This document shows, piece after piece, positions 48,122-56,941 of a stretch of 64,000 nt of DNA (positions are counted from its first letter, which is position 1; each line of letters starts with the position of its first letter). The notes below the pieces were generated by a model. The model ran no database searches. It saw nothing but the letters and a program-made list of their open reading frames with translations, and was not told where the DNA came from. The DNA lies in NCBI GenBank assembly GCA_964236105.1, contig CAXSBC010000002.1, positions 310,001 through 374,000 of the forward strand, written 5' to 3'. The translations under genes were made by a program, and so were the position numbers. This DNA is from Lichenicola sp964236105. Lineage in GTDB: Bacteria; Pseudomonadota; Alphaproteobacteria; Acetobacterales; Acetobacteraceae.

Positions 48122-49653
48122 GAGGCGAGCCTGCGATCGGACGTCGATCCGGCGCGCGCCAGCGCCCCGGCCGCGGTGAGGGCCGTGCGGACGGGCGTGG
48201 CCGCGCGGCCGGGATGGTCGGTGCGGAAATGGCCGCCACGGCTTTCGCAGCGGTCGAGCGCTGCGAGGCACACCATCAGCCCGACCAGGGCCGCGTCGTC
48301 GCGTCCGGCGAGCGGCGCCAGGGTGGCGACCGCGGCCTCCAGCCCGGTCCGGTCGCGCAGCACGCCCGCATGGCGGCTCATCGTCTGGCGCACGACGCCA
48401 AGCCCGTCGGCGGGACGCGCCCCGGCGCGCGGGTCCGGCATCGTGCCGGGCAGCGCGACGCCGTCGCCCGCCAGCGAGGCGGCAACCGCGATCGCGCCGG
48501 CCGCCGCCTCAAGCAGCGAGTTGCTGGCCAGGCGGTTGGCGCCATGCAGTCCGGTGCAGGCGACCTCGCCGCAGGCATGGAGGCCCGGCACCGAGGTGCG
48601 TCCGCCCGCATCGACGAGCACGCCGCCCATGTGGTAGTGCGCCGCCGGCCGAACCGGGATCGGCATCGTCACCGGATCGATGCCGCTCGCACGGCAGGCG
48701 CCGGTGATGCCGGGAAACCGGGTCTCGAACCGCGGCCCGAGGGCGGTGCGCGCGTCCAGGAACACCTGATGGCCGGCGGCGAGATGATGCCAGACCGCGC
48801 GGGACACGACGTCGCGCGGCGCCAGCTCGTTCTCCATGAAGCGGAGGCCGGTCTCGTCGATCAGCACGGCGCCCTCGCCGCGCACCGCCTCGCTGACCAG
48901 CTTCATCGGCGCCTCGGCCAGGCCGCCGCCGACCGCGAGCGCCGTCGGATGGAACTGCACGAACTCGAGGTCGCCGAGCCTGGCGCCGGCGCGGGCGGCG
49001 GCGGCGAGGCCGGTGCCGGTGGCGCCGAGCGGGTTGGTGGTGTCCCCGAACAGCCCGCCGATGCCGCCGGTCGCCAGCACGACCTGGCCGGTGCGCAGCC
49101 GCAGCCGGACGCCGCCGCGCTGCAGGACGACGCCGCACACGGGACCGCCGACGCCGCCGCTGGTCGAGATCGACAGGAGCAGCGTGTGCTCGAGCACGGT
49201 GATGGACGGCGTCCGGCGCACCGCGTCGGCGAGGGCGCGCACGATCTCGGCGCCGGTCGCGTCGCCGTCGGCATGCACGATGCGACGGCGGCAGTGGGCG
49301 GCCTCCAGCCCGACCGCCAGCGAGCCGTCGGCCGCGCGGTCGAAGCGCACGCCGTGACGGGCCAGTCTGGCGACCACTTCCGGACCGGCGCCGGTGATGC
49401 GGCCGGCCACGTCCGCGTCGCACAGCCCGTCGCCAGCCGCCAGCGTGTCGGCCAGATGCAGCGCCGGGCTGTCGTCGGGCGCCACCGCGGCGGCGAGGCC
49501 GCCCTGCGCCCAGCCGCTCGAGGCCTGGGCGCCGAGCGGGGCCCGGGTCAGCAGCACGCAGGGACGCGGCGCCAGTTCCAGCGCCGTCAGCAGCCCTGCC
49601 AGGCCGGAACCGACAATGACCGGCTGGCCGGCCAGGAACGCGAGATCGGTCAT
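48118..49653 (-). CDS. nadB: L-aspartate oxidase
   Basis: 511 residues. FAD enzyme that oxidises aspartate to iminoaspartate, which NadA uses. N-terminal Rossmann motif VIVGSGLAGLLTALEL, SSGWAQGGLAA, the FAD/substrate segment HYHMGGV and GLHGANRLASNSLLEA. The ATG at 49653 overlaps the nadA stop as ATGA. The frame is open further upstream inside nadA, but that is the antisense of nothing and lacks the FAD start. Confidence 0.96.
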   Translation of the reverse strand: MTDLAFLAGQPVIVGSGLAGLLTALELAPRPCVLLTRAPLGAQASSGWAQGGLAAAVAPDDSPALHLADTLAAGDGLCDADVAGRITGAGPEVVARLARHGVRFDRAADGSLAVGLEAAHCRRRIVHADGDATGAEIVRALADAVRRTPSITVLEHTLLLSISTSGGVGGPVCGVVLQRGGVRLRLRTGQVVLATGGIGGLFGDTTNPLGATGTGLAAAARAGARLGDLEFVQFHPTALAVGGGLAEAPMKLVSEAVRGEGAVLIDETGLRFMENELAPRDVVSRAVWHHLAAGHQVFLDARTALGPRFETRFPGITGACRASGIDPVTMPIPVRPAAHYHMGGVLVDAGGRTSVPGLHACGEVACTGLHGANRLASNSLLEAAAGAIAVAASLAGDGVALPGTMPDPRAGARPADGLGVVRQTMSRHAGVLRDRTGLEAAVATLAPLAGRDDAALVGLMVCLAALDRCESRGGHFRTDHPGRAATPVRTALTAAGALARAGSTSDRRLAS

Positions 49654-50648
49654 AGTGCCAACATCCTTTCGACCGCCTGGCGGGCCCGCACTGCGAGATG
49701 CTCCTCGATCACCACCTCGGTGCTCAGAGTCTCCAGGCTGCGGCGCAGCGCCGGCAGGGTGATCCGCTTCATGTGCGGGCACAGGTTGCAGGGCCGGATG
49801 AACTCGACGCCCGGGTGCTGCACCGCGAGGTTGTCGCTCATCGAGCACTCGGTGATGAGCACCACGCGCGCGGCCTTGCCGGTGGCGACGAAGTCCGACA
49901 TATGCGCGGTCGATCCGGAGAAGTCGGCCTCGGCGACCACGTCGGGCGGACATTCCGGGTGGGCCAGCACGACGATGCCGGGATGCTCGGCGCGCAGGCG
50001 CCGGATCTCCTCGGGCGTGAAGCGCTCATGCACCTCGCAGTGGCCGGCCCAGGTGATCATGCGGATGCCGGTCTCGTTGGCGATGTTCTGCGCCAGGTAT
50101 TCGTCCGGGATCATGATGATGCTGTCGGCGCCGTCGGCCGCGAGCCGCTCGACGATGCGCCTGGCGTTGCCCGAGGTGCAGCAGACGTCGCTCTCCGCCT
50201 TCACCGCGGCCGACGTGTTGACGTAGGTCACCACCGGGATGCCGGGATAGCGCTGCCGCAGCAGCCGCACGTCGGCGGCGGTGATCGAGTCTGCCAGCGA
50301 GCAGCCTGCCCGCATGTCGGGCATCAGCACCCGCTTGGTCGGGTTCATCAGCTTCGCGGTCTCGGCCATGAAGTGCACGCCGGCCATGACGATCACGTCG
50401 GCCTCGACGTGCTGCGCCTCGCGGGCCAGCAACAGGCTGTCGCCCACGATGTCGGCCACGCAGTGGAAGATCTCGGGGGTCTGGTAGTTGTGGGCCAGGA
50501 TCACCGCGTTGCGCTCGCGCTTGAGCGTCAGGATCGCCTCGATGTCGTCGGCGAAGGTGGCCCACTCGGCAGGCGGAACCACGCGTCGGACACGGTCGTA
50601 GAGCGGGGCCGTGCGCGTCAGAACGTCCTGCATCAGCTTGCCATCCAT
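49650..50648 (-). CDS. nadA: Quinolinate synthase NadA
   Basis: 332 residues. [4Fe-4S] enzyme that condenses iminoaspartate with dihydroxyacetone phosphate. Cluster cysteines are expected at C116 (AGCSLAD), C204 (GHCEVH) and C287 or C290 (CNLCPHMKR). AHNYQTPEI and the HFMAETAKL helix are standard. The ATG lies inside a 23-bp palindrome and has no clear ribosome site; a weak -10 (TATACT) about 15 bases upstream would give a very short leader. First gene of the nad operon. Confidence 0.96.
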   Translation of the reverse strand: MDGKLMQDVLTRTAPLYDRVRRVVPPAEWATFADDIEAILTLKRERNAVILAHNYQTPEIFHCVADIVGDSLLLAREAQHVEADVIVMAGVHFMAETAKLMNPTKRVLMPDMRAGCSLADSITAADVRLLRQRYPGIPVVTYVNTSAAVKAESDVCCTSGNARRIVERLAADGADSIIMIPDEYLAQNIANETGIRMITWAGHCEVHERFTPEEIRRLRAEHPGIVVLAHPECPPDVVAEADFSGSTAHMSDFVATGKAARVVLITECSMSDNLAVQHPGVEFIRPCNLCPHMKRITLPALRRSLETLSTEVVIEEHLAVRARQAVERMLAL

Positions 50649-50669
50649 TATGCTCAGTCGGAGTATAAT
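50647..50669. promoter_or_regulatory. 23-bp palindrome over the nadA start, candidate NadQ operator
   Basis: ATTATGCTC-AGTCG-GAGTATAAT: arms of 9 bases match at 8 positions around a 5-base centre. It covers the nadA ATG and a TATACT -10-like word on the minus strand, so a bound protein would block transcription. A half-site (TATTATGCT) recurs at about 50707-50715. The gene for the predicted NAD regulator lies 1.1 kb away. Assignment to NadQ is inference. Confidence 0.65.
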
Positions 50670-50680
50670 CCGGCCTGAAG

Positions 50681-50701
50681 AAAAGGCGCCGATGGGCGCC
50701 C
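50681..50701 (-). terminator. Terminator-like hairpin ahead of nadA
   Basis: On the minus strand GGCGCC-CATC-GGCGCC is followed by TTTTCTTC, the form of an intrinsic terminator, 33 bases before the nadA start. It could stop read-through from the nadQ side, or act as a leader attenuator if transcription starts farther upstream. Confidence 0.55.
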
Positions 50702-51340
50702 TGGCCTATTATGCTGGTGACGAACCCCGGTCCGTCAAGACCTCGTTCACGCCGCCGTGCGGGGTGGCCGGAGACGGCGGACGCAGACGTCGGACGCCAG
50801 AGCGCGGCAAGGCGATGGCCGGACGGTTTCATACCGAAACGTGATCGTCGAGGCCGCCTGCGGCACCGAACCGGACGGATCGAAACCGGTTGGCCGCTGA
50901 CAGTCTGGCGTCGGCTGGCGAGCGGTGCGTGTCATGGCTGAGGAGAGTGGCGGATCGCGCGCAACCTCGACTATCGCGCTGCCGCGTACTGGCTGCATGC
51001 GATCACGGCACCGGCCCCGACGCGGCGCTGCTGACCGGGACAAGCAGCTAGGGCGTCGTCGTCTGCGGCAGCATGGTGCCGCTCGGCAGCGCGCCAGTCG
51101 CGCGAGCGCGTCCGGCCGGCCCGCGATGGAGACATGGTTCAACAAATGCAGAGCTTCTCCAACATGACCGGCATGACCACGTGGCGTCTCGGCCTCGCCA
51201 GCCTCACCGGCGCTGCCGGCGACAAGGTGAACGGACGGCGCGCGGACGGCTTCGGCAGGGTCGGGGTGGGTGACGCGGTGGCAGCTGCCGGCAACCGGCT
51301 CGCCCACAGGCCGATCGGCCCGGACAAGGTGGGCTAGCCG
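50702..51340. other. About 640 bases without a supported gene
   Basis: Lies between the nadA control region and the GlcG-like gene. Short frames are open but broken. Two look like fragments of once-coding DNA on the plus strand: RIARNLDYRAAAYWLHAITA at about 50954-51013 and VVVCGSMVPLGSA near 51060-51098. A 67-codon plus-strand frame at 51134-51337 has no recognisable domain. I cannot name a parent gene. Confidence 0.5.
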
Positions 51341-51757
51341 ATGCGCACCGAGACGAGGCTCGACGCGGCGGACGCGCGGGCGATCCTGCTGGCTGCGCGC
51401 GGCGAGGCGGAACGCGCGGGCCTCGAGGTCAGCATCGCCATCGTCGACCAGGGCGGCGTGCTGCTGGCGCTGGAACGGCTGGATCGGGCGCGGCTGCACA
51501 CGCCCCAGGCCGCCTGGATGAAGGCGCGCACGGCGGCGATCTTCCGCACCGCGACCGCGGCGCTGCAGGATCAGGTGCGGTCGAACCCGGCGCAGCTGTC
51601 GTTTCCTGACCGCATGCCGGTGACCGGCGGCGTCCCTATTCTGCACGAGGCGCAGGTCGTCGGCGCGATCGGCTGCTCCGGCGGCCAGCCCGACGAGGAC
51701 GTGCAGGTCTGTGCGGCCGGTCTTGCGGCCTTCGCGCGCATCGCGGCGGGCGGCTAG
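51341..51757 (+). CDS. GlcG/HbpS family heme-binding-like protein
   Basis: 138 residues of the DUF336 family (LDAADARAILLAARGEAERAG, VSIAIVDQGGVLLALERLD, then GGVPI and GAIGCSGG). Related proteins bind heme (HbpS) or accompany glycolate use (GlcG); most have no tested function. No signal peptide. Convergent with nadQ, 44 bases apart. Confidence 0.88.
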   Translation: MRTETRLDAADARAILLAARGEAERAGLEVSIAIVDQGGVLLALERLDRARLHTPQAAWMKARTAAIFRTATAALQDQVRSNPAQLSFPDRMPVTGGVPILHEAQVVGAIGCSGGQPDEDVQVCAAGLAAFARIAAGG

Positions 51758-51801
51758 CCAACCCGGTCGGCGGCGCTGCCCGACCCTCCCCGGCCGTCGG
51801 C

Positions 51802-52731
51802 TCAGACCGCCTGCGTCAGCGGCAGCTTGGAGCCTGCGGCCTGACGGGCCCGCATGATCTCGCCGCGGAAGCGGAACAGCTTGGCCGGCCGGCCGGGGCT
51901 CGTCGTGCTCATCGCGCCGGTCTCCTCGACCAGCGCCTGCTGCTCGATCAGGCGTCGGAAGTTGGGCTTGTGCAGACGAAGCCCGGACAGCGACTCGACG
52001 GTCAGCTGGAGCTGCAGCATCGTGAAGCTGTCGGGCATCAGCTCGAAGAACACCGGCCGGTACTTGATCTTGGCCCGCAGCCGGGCGATGCCGGTGGCCA
52101 GGATGCGTCGGTGGTCGCGCGGCATCGGCTGGCCGCGGCCGGGCGCCGCGCCGGCGCCGGCCTCTGCCACCAGCCCGGCCTCGTAGAGCAGCTCGTAGCG
52201 CTGCAGCACCAGCTCGTCGTCCCAGCCATCCAGGCCGAAATTGATGCGCAGCCGCTGGCGGCGCTCGGCCGAGCCGGGCGACGGCAGCCGCATCGACCAG
52301 TCGTCGAGCTGCTCGATCAGGCGCTGGGTGACGCGCCGGCCGCTCTCGCTGCGCTGGTCCTCCCACGGGAAGTAGCGATACCAGCTCTGCCAGCCGGTCT
52401 CGTCCGGGATCAGCCGGGTCAGAGCGAGGTAGCTGATCGAGATCGACCGCATCGTGCCCTCGGCGCGGTCGCGGTCGGCGAAGGTGTAGAGCTGCTCGAC
52501 ATGGCCGAGCGGATGGCGCGTGGTCCGCTCGACCCAGGAGCGCATGCCCGACTGCAGCGATCGATGTTCCGGCTCCAGCGGCCCGGACGGCAGCGCTCCG
52601 GTCTCGTCCAGGGTCAGCACCTGCGGCGCCCCGTCCCGGACCGCCACCAGCACGGCGATCAGGTCGGCCTGGAAGCCGCCGTCGCCGGAGACCGGCGCCG
52701 GAAGGATGGCGAGACCCGACGCCCGGCTCAT
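51802..52731 (-). CDS. nadQ: NAD biosynthesis regulator NadQ (COG4111, Nudix-like + winged helix)
   Basis: 309 residues. The N-terminal part is a Nudix-like domain without the catalytic box (HVEQLYTFADRDR, SISYLALTR), and the C-terminal part is a winged helix (LTVESLSGLRLHKPNFRRLIEQQ, then RPAKLFRFR). This fits COG4111, the predicted repressor of nadABC in alphaproteobacteria. Its ATG overlaps the stop of the hybrid kinase gene as ATGA, so it is translated with the phytochrome set. The nadABC operon lies about 1.1 kb downstream. Nudix-type sensors bind ADP-ribose or NAD-related ligands. Confidence 0.85.
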   Translation of the reverse strand: MSRASGLAILPAPVSGDGGFQADLIAVLVAVRDGAPQVLTLDETGALPSGPLEPEHRSLQSGMRSWVERTTRHPLGHVEQLYTFADRDRAEGTMRSISISYLALTRLIPDETGWQSWYRYFPWEDQRSESGRRVTQRLIEQLDDWSMRLPSPGSAERRQRLRINFGLDGWDDELVLQRYELLYEAGLVAEAGAGAAPGRGQPMPRDHRRILATGIARLRAKIKYRPVFFELMPDSFTMLQLQLTVESLSGLRLHKPNFRRLIEQQALVEETGAMSTTSPGRPAKLFRFRGEIMRARQAAGSKLPLTQAV

Positions 52732-53984
52732 GCCGATCCGGCTGGCGCCCCGTCGGCAAGCGACGGGGGCGCCACGGGGATCACCAGCCTGATGCGCACG
52801 CCCAGGCCCGGCTGGCTCTCGATGGAGGCGACACCGCCGGACTGCTGAGCAAAGCCATAGACCTGCGCCAGGCCGAGCCCGGTGCCCTGCCCCATCTCCT
52901 TGGTGGTGAAGAACGGCTCGAAGGCATGATCGAGCGTCTCCTGCGACATGCCCGGACCGTTGTCGCCGACCACCAGCGCGATCCGGTCGGCTCCCTCGGC
53001 CCGGGTGGTCAGGCTGAGACAGGCATCCGCCCGGCCGGCCATCGCATCGCGGGCGTTGGAGGCGAGGTTGAGCAGCGCGCGCTCGAGCTGCTCGCGATCG
53101 GCCATCACCGGAGCCAGGGTCTCGGCGAGGTCGAGCTCCAGCTGGACGCCGTCGCCGACGGTCAGCCGCAGCAGCGGCCCGGTCTCGCGGATCACGTCGT
53201 TGACGTGCAGCAGCCTCGGCGCCAGCGGCCGGCGTCGGGCGAAGGCGAGCAGGCCCTCGACCATGCGCTCGCCGACGCGGGCCGCCTCGATGGCGTTGTC
53301 GAGCAGGCGGGACAGGCGCGGCTCGATGTCGATGCCAAGCCGTTGCTTCAGCAGCTCCAGGCTGCCGAACAGCGCGGTGAGGATGTTGTTGAAGTCGTGG
53401 GCGACGCTTCCGGTCATGCGGCCGAGCGCCTGCAGCCGCTCGGCGCGCACCAGCGCGGTCTCGGCCAGCTCCCGGGCCCTGATCTGGTCCTCGAGTCGCT
53501 CGTTGGTCTCGGCGTACTGGCGCGTGCGCTCCTCGACCAGCGCCTCGAGCGAAGCGTTGAGCTCGGCCAGGCGACGGATGTTGTCGGCATTGCCGATGGC
53601 GTAGCGGATCGTGCGCTCGAAGGCCGCGCGGTCGAAATCGCCCTTGACCAGGAAGTCGCTGGCGCCGGCCTTGGCCGCCTCGTCGTCGACCATCCCGGAC
53701 GCGGTCAGCATGACGATCGGCAGCGTGACCCCGGCGGCACGCGCGGTGCTGACCAGCTCCAGGCCGCTCTCGGCCCGCAGCCGGTAGTCGACCAGGTAGC
53801 AGTCGTGCGTGCCCGCGATCATGTCGGCGAGACCGCTGGCGACATCGTTGGTATGGGACAGCTCGTACTGACGCGGACCCTGGCGTCGCGACGCGAGCAT
53901 GGCGCGCAGGGTCATGAAGGCCTCGACGCTGTCGTCGATCATCAGCAGCCGCAGCATCGGGCGCGCCGCCAGCTCCACGCTCAT
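52728..53984 (-). CDS. Hybrid sensor kinase: N-terminal receiver plus HisKA-HATPase
   Basis: 418 residues, no membrane segment. The receiver domain (about 10-130) has the acid pair D17-D18, phosphoacceptor D66 (LVDYR) and K114. A coiled linker leads to the HisKA box VAHDFNN with H196, then HATPase motifs LNLASNARDAM, DNGPGM and GTGLGLAQ. A receiver ahead of a kinase suggests it relays phosphate from another kinase, most simply the phytochrome. ATG overlaps the response regulator stop (ATGA). Confidence 0.92.
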   Translation of the reverse strand: MSVELAARPMLRLLMIDDSVEAFMTLRAMLASRRQGPRQYELSHTNDVASGLADMIAGTHDCYLVDYRLRAESGLELVSTARAAGVTLPIVMLTASGMVDDEAAKAGASDFLVKGDFDRAAFERTIRYAIGNADNIRRLAELNASLEALVEERTRQYAETNERLEDQIRARELAETALVRAERLQALGRMTGSVAHDFNNILTALFGSLELLKQRLGIDIEPRLSRLLDNAIEAARVGERMVEGLLAFARRRPLAPRLLHVNDVIRETGPLLRLTVGDGVQLELDLAETLAPVMADREQLERALLNLASNARDAMAGRADACLSLTTRAEGADRIALVVGDNGPGMSQETLDHAFEPFFTTKEMGQGTGLGLAQVYGFAQQSGGVASIESQPGLGVRIRLVIPVAPPSLADGAPAGSA

Positions 53985-54514
53985 GGCTCGACTGCCGTCG
54001 CCGGTGGTTCGTCCGGCTGCCGCCTCGGGGGCCGCGGCAGACGCGCGGCCTTGAGCCAGAACGCGATCATGCCGCGAAGATGGACCACCAGCTCCTGGAA
54101 GTCGCCGACCTTGACCAGATAGGCGTTGGCGCCCGACGCATAGGCATCGTCGATGTGATGCGGCTGATTCGAGGAGGAGAACATGATCGTCGGGATCGTG
54201 CGCAGGCGGCGGCGCGCCCGCATCGTCTGCAGGGCGCCGATCCCGTCGAGGCGTGGCATATGCAGGTCCATCAGCACCAGGTCCGGCCACGGCGCCGCGG
54301 CCGGCCGAGCGAACTCGCCGGCACGTTCCAGATAATCCAGCAGCTCGATCCCGTCACTGACGAAGCGCAGCTCGACGTCCAGGGCCACGGTGCGGAACAC
54401 CCGGCGCAGCACGAAGCGATGATGCGGCTCGTTCTCGGCGACCAGGATGACGGGATGCCTGCCGCGAGACGGCCCGTCCGCGGCACCGCCGACCTCGTCT
54501 GCGGGTTCAGTCAA
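53981..54514 (-). CDS. Phytochrome-associated response regulator, TTG start
   Basis: 177 residues, a single receiver domain of the Rcp1 type with phosphoacceptor D83 in LVLMDLHMP, acidic E29 region (VAENEP), a Ser-rich switch strand and the lysine in AYLVKVGDF. No output domain. The TTG at 54514 has a perfect AGGAGG 6 bases upstream and overlaps the bphP stop by 8 bases. No ATG or GTG in frame is placed better. It should receive phosphate from the phytochrome kinase. Confidence 0.9.
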   Translation of the reverse strand: MTEPADEVGGAADGPSRGRHPVILVAENEPHHRFVLRRVFRTVALDVELRFVSDGIELLDYLERAGEFARPAAAPWPDLVLMDLHMPRLDGIGALQTMRARRRLRTIPTIMFSSSNQPHHIDDAYASGANAYLVKVGDFQELVVHLRGMIAFWLKAARLPRPPRRQPDEPPATAVEP

Positions 54515-56906
54515 GGCGCGCCTCCTCGGGAGCGGCCGGCCCGGGCGCGTCGTCCGGCTCCATGTCGACGAGCGCGATCTCGAAGCGCGCGCCGGGCGAC
54601 AGCGGCGTGGCCTCGATCGTGCCGCCATGCGCCTCGGCGATCCGCCTGCAGATGGCGAGCCCGAGCCCGAGCCCGTCCGTCGCGCCCTCGTCGGCGCGCC
54701 TGAAGCGGCGGAAGGGCTCGAACAGGGCGTGCCTGTCGGCGGCATCGAAGCCGCGGCCATTGTCGGCGACCGTCACCCATACCCGCGGCCCGGCGCGCCG
54801 CGCCGCGACCGACACCGCCAGCGGCCGCGCCGGATCGCGATACTTCACCGCGTTCGACAGCAGGTTCTGGAACAGCCGCCGGAGCTGGACGGCATCGCCG
54901 CGGCCGACCACGTCGCCAAGCCCGTGCAGCGAGATCGAGGCCGCCGGAACCGCGCGCAGCGCGGCGCCGAGATCCTCGATCGCCTCCTCCGCCAGCCGGC
55001 GCAGCGAGACCGCCTCCACCCGATCCGGGCTGCGGCCGGCGACGGCGAACTGCGCCAGGTCGTCGATCATGGCGCGCATGCGGCCGGCGGAGGTGACGAT
55101 CAGCGCGGCCATGGTGTTGAGCTCGAGATCCGCCACCTCGCGCGCCACCGCCTCGTGCGCCGGATCGCGCGCCGGACCCGCCGCCTCCGCCGGCCCGAAC
55201 AGCTCGTCGAGACCGTCGCGGATCAGGCCGCACAGCACCTGCACCTGCCAGAGCGGCTCCTTCAGGTCGTGCGTGGCGGCGTCGGCGAAGAACCGGATCT
55301 CGTCGTTGCGGCGGCGCAGCTCGGCGTTGCTGCGGGCGACGCTGGCGCTGCGCCGGGCGAGCAGCGCCAGCACCGCGTCGCGGAAGCCGGCGGCGGCGGC
55401 GAGGCTCCAGTCGGGCCAGGCGGCGGACCTGCCGGCCACCTCCTCGCGCCACGCGGCGAACGAGGCGCGCGGCGTCAGCGGCCGCGTCGGATCGGGATGG
55501 TCCGGCTTGTGGCCGGCCCAGCTCACCTGACGGCGCAGCTCCGAACGGAACCACAGCACCCAGCCGCCCGCGGCGTCGTGCCCGTCGAGCGGCACCGCCA
55601 GCAGGCCGCAGGGCATGTCGGGGCCGAGCCCTGCCGCCACCTCGGACGGCAGCAGGGTGCCCAGCCGGTCGGTCAGCAGCGGCCGGCGCGCCTGCGACAG
55701 CTCGAGCCAGCCGACGAGCGCGCGCAGGGCGGGCTCCGGGGGCAGCAGCCCGAGCCGAAGCTCCGGCGCCGACCCGCCGCAGGCCTCGGTGCCGATGACG
55801 ACGAGCCCCTCGACGTCGCACGCCGCCAGCAGCGCCCGGCCGGCCGCCTCGTCGGGCGGCGGCGGGTCGGCCTGCCCGTCGTCGCCGATGGCGAGGAACG
55901 GCGCCTGCGCGATCCGCAGCACGGCCAGGCGCCGGGTCGCCTCCGCGTCCGCAAGCTCGGCCAGGCGCCAGGACAGCGCGTGGGCGATGGTCTCCGCCGC
56001 CTGCCGACGCAGATGGTCGACGAACAGCGGCCCCTGCTGGTGATGGCAGGCGATCAGGCCCCAGAGCGGCTGCGCCGGCGTGGCGATGGCCACCGACATC
56101 GAGGCCGCCACCCCCATGTTGGCCAGATACTGCAGATGCACCGGCGCCACGCCGCGCAGCACCGCGCGACCCAGATCGACCGGGGGCGGATCGTCGGCGG
56201 CGTCGCCCAGCGCCAGCAGGGGCACCGGCGCGGCGGCGACGTCGGGGATCAGGCGAAGCCGGTTGCTGGCATAGAGCGCCCGGGCCGGCGCCGGGATGTC
56301 GGAGGCGGGAAACACCAGCCCGCGAAACGAATCGATCCCGTCCTCCGGGGCCAGCGCCTCGGCCACCACCTCGCCACTCCAGTCGGCCATGAAGCGGTAG
56401 GCCATGACGCGGTCGAAGCCGGTGACGGCACGCAGCTGCGCGCAGGCGACGCGACAGGCCGACGCCGCATCGGCCTGATGGCGCAGGGCGGCGATCGCCC
56501 GGTTGAGATCGAGCAGGATATGCCGGGCCGCCGCCGGATCGCGTGCCGGTTCCGGTTCGAGCTCGATCAGCGTCGCCGCGTCGCCGCGTCGCAGCAGCCC
56601 GGTCCAGCGCCGGCCGTCATGCGACACCAGCCCTTCCAGCACCGGATCCTCGATCAGCTCCGGCGCCCGCAGCGCCGAGGCGACGGCGCGCACGGACGGC
56701 TGCGCCAGCACCGCTCCGAGCCGTGGCGGCACCCCGTCCGGCGGCAGCTCCAGGTTGGCGCTCGCGGCCGCGAGGCCCGTGGTGTCGTCCGCGTCGCCAG
56801 GCGGCAGCACCAGCAGCAGCCCGTGCGACTGGATGGTGCCGGGGATGTGCACGGGCTGGCGATCGCACAGGCTCTCGGCCGCCACGACCGCGAGCGAGAC
56901 GTTCAA
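54507..56906 (-). CDS. bphP: Bacteriophytochrome histidine kinase
   Basis: 799 residues. PAS-GAF-PHY photosensor with a kinase. The biliverdin-binding Cys14 sits in ESLCDRQPVHIPG. The GAF core has PASDIP (D203), Tyr170 (VMAYRF) and H257 (PVHLQYLANMG) with H288. The PHY tongue has the PRASF motif near 479. The kinase has H547 in THDLKEPL and intact HATPase boxes (DNGRGF, GLGLGLAI). It should sense red/far-red light. The start is TTG at 56906; GTG at 56885 is the alternative. Both leave the Cys in place. Confidence 0.93.
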   Translation of the reverse strand: MNVSLAVVAAESLCDRQPVHIPGTIQSHGLLLVLPPGDADDTTGLAAASANLELPPDGVPPRLGAVLAQPSVRAVASALRAPELIEDPVLEGLVSHDGRRWTGLLRRGDAATLIELEPEPARDPAAARHILLDLNRAIAALRHQADAASACRVACAQLRAVTGFDRVMAYRFMADWSGEVVAEALAPEDGIDSFRGLVFPASDIPAPARALYASNRLRLIPDVAAAPVPLLALGDAADDPPPVDLGRAVLRGVAPVHLQYLANMGVAASMSVAIATPAQPLWGLIACHHQQGPLFVDHLRRQAAETIAHALSWRLAELADAEATRRLAVLRIAQAPFLAIGDDGQADPPPPDEAAGRALLAACDVEGLVVIGTEACGGSAPELRLGLLPPEPALRALVGWLELSQARRPLLTDRLGTLLPSEVAAGLGPDMPCGLLAVPLDGHDAAGGWVLWFRSELRRQVSWAGHKPDHPDPTRPLTPRASFAAWREEVAGRSAAWPDWSLAAAAGFRDAVLALLARRSASVARSNAELRRRNDEIRFFADAATHDLKEPLWQVQVLCGLIRDGLDELFGPAEAAGPARDPAHEAVAREVADLELNTMAALIVTSAGRMRAMIDDLAQFAVAGRSPDRVEAVSLRRLAEEAIEDLGAALRAVPAASISLHGLGDVVGRGDAVQLRRLFQNLLSNAVKYRDPARPLAVSVAARRAGPRVWVTVADNGRGFDAADRHALFEPFRRFRRADEGATDGLGLGLAICRRIAEAHGGTIEATPLSPGARFEIALVDMEPDDAPGPAAPEEARLD
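54521..54526 (-). promoter_or_regulatory. Ribosome binding site fixing the response regulator TTG start
   Basis: AGGAGG on the minus strand inside the last codons of bphP, 6 bases before TTG. It explains how the response regulator is started with no ATG nearby. Confidence 0.75.
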
Positions 56907-56941
56907 GCGCGGGCTTTCGCGGCGGCAGGATCTTCACGCAT
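56903..56941 (-). CDS. Possible 12-residue leader peptide before bphP
   Basis: ATG-initiated mini-frame MREDPAAAKARA whose TGA overlaps the bphP TTG (TTGA). GGAGG lies 11 bases upstream of its ATG, whereas the TTG has no ribosome site of its own. Ribosomes ending the leader could restart at TTG. The pattern is suggestive but the frame is very short. Confidence 0.35.
   Translation of the reverse strand: MREDPAAAKARA

Noticed and set aside
44583..48239. A 1218-codon open frame on the minus strand across alaS and nadC
   Set aside because: It is antisense to alaS, rich in Arg/Gly/Ala/Pro, and has no domain. High GC leaves few stop codons in such frames.
51134..51337. A 67-codon plus-strand frame just before the GlcG-like gene
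   Set aside because: No recognisable family and no clear ribosome site. I left it inside the unassigned region.
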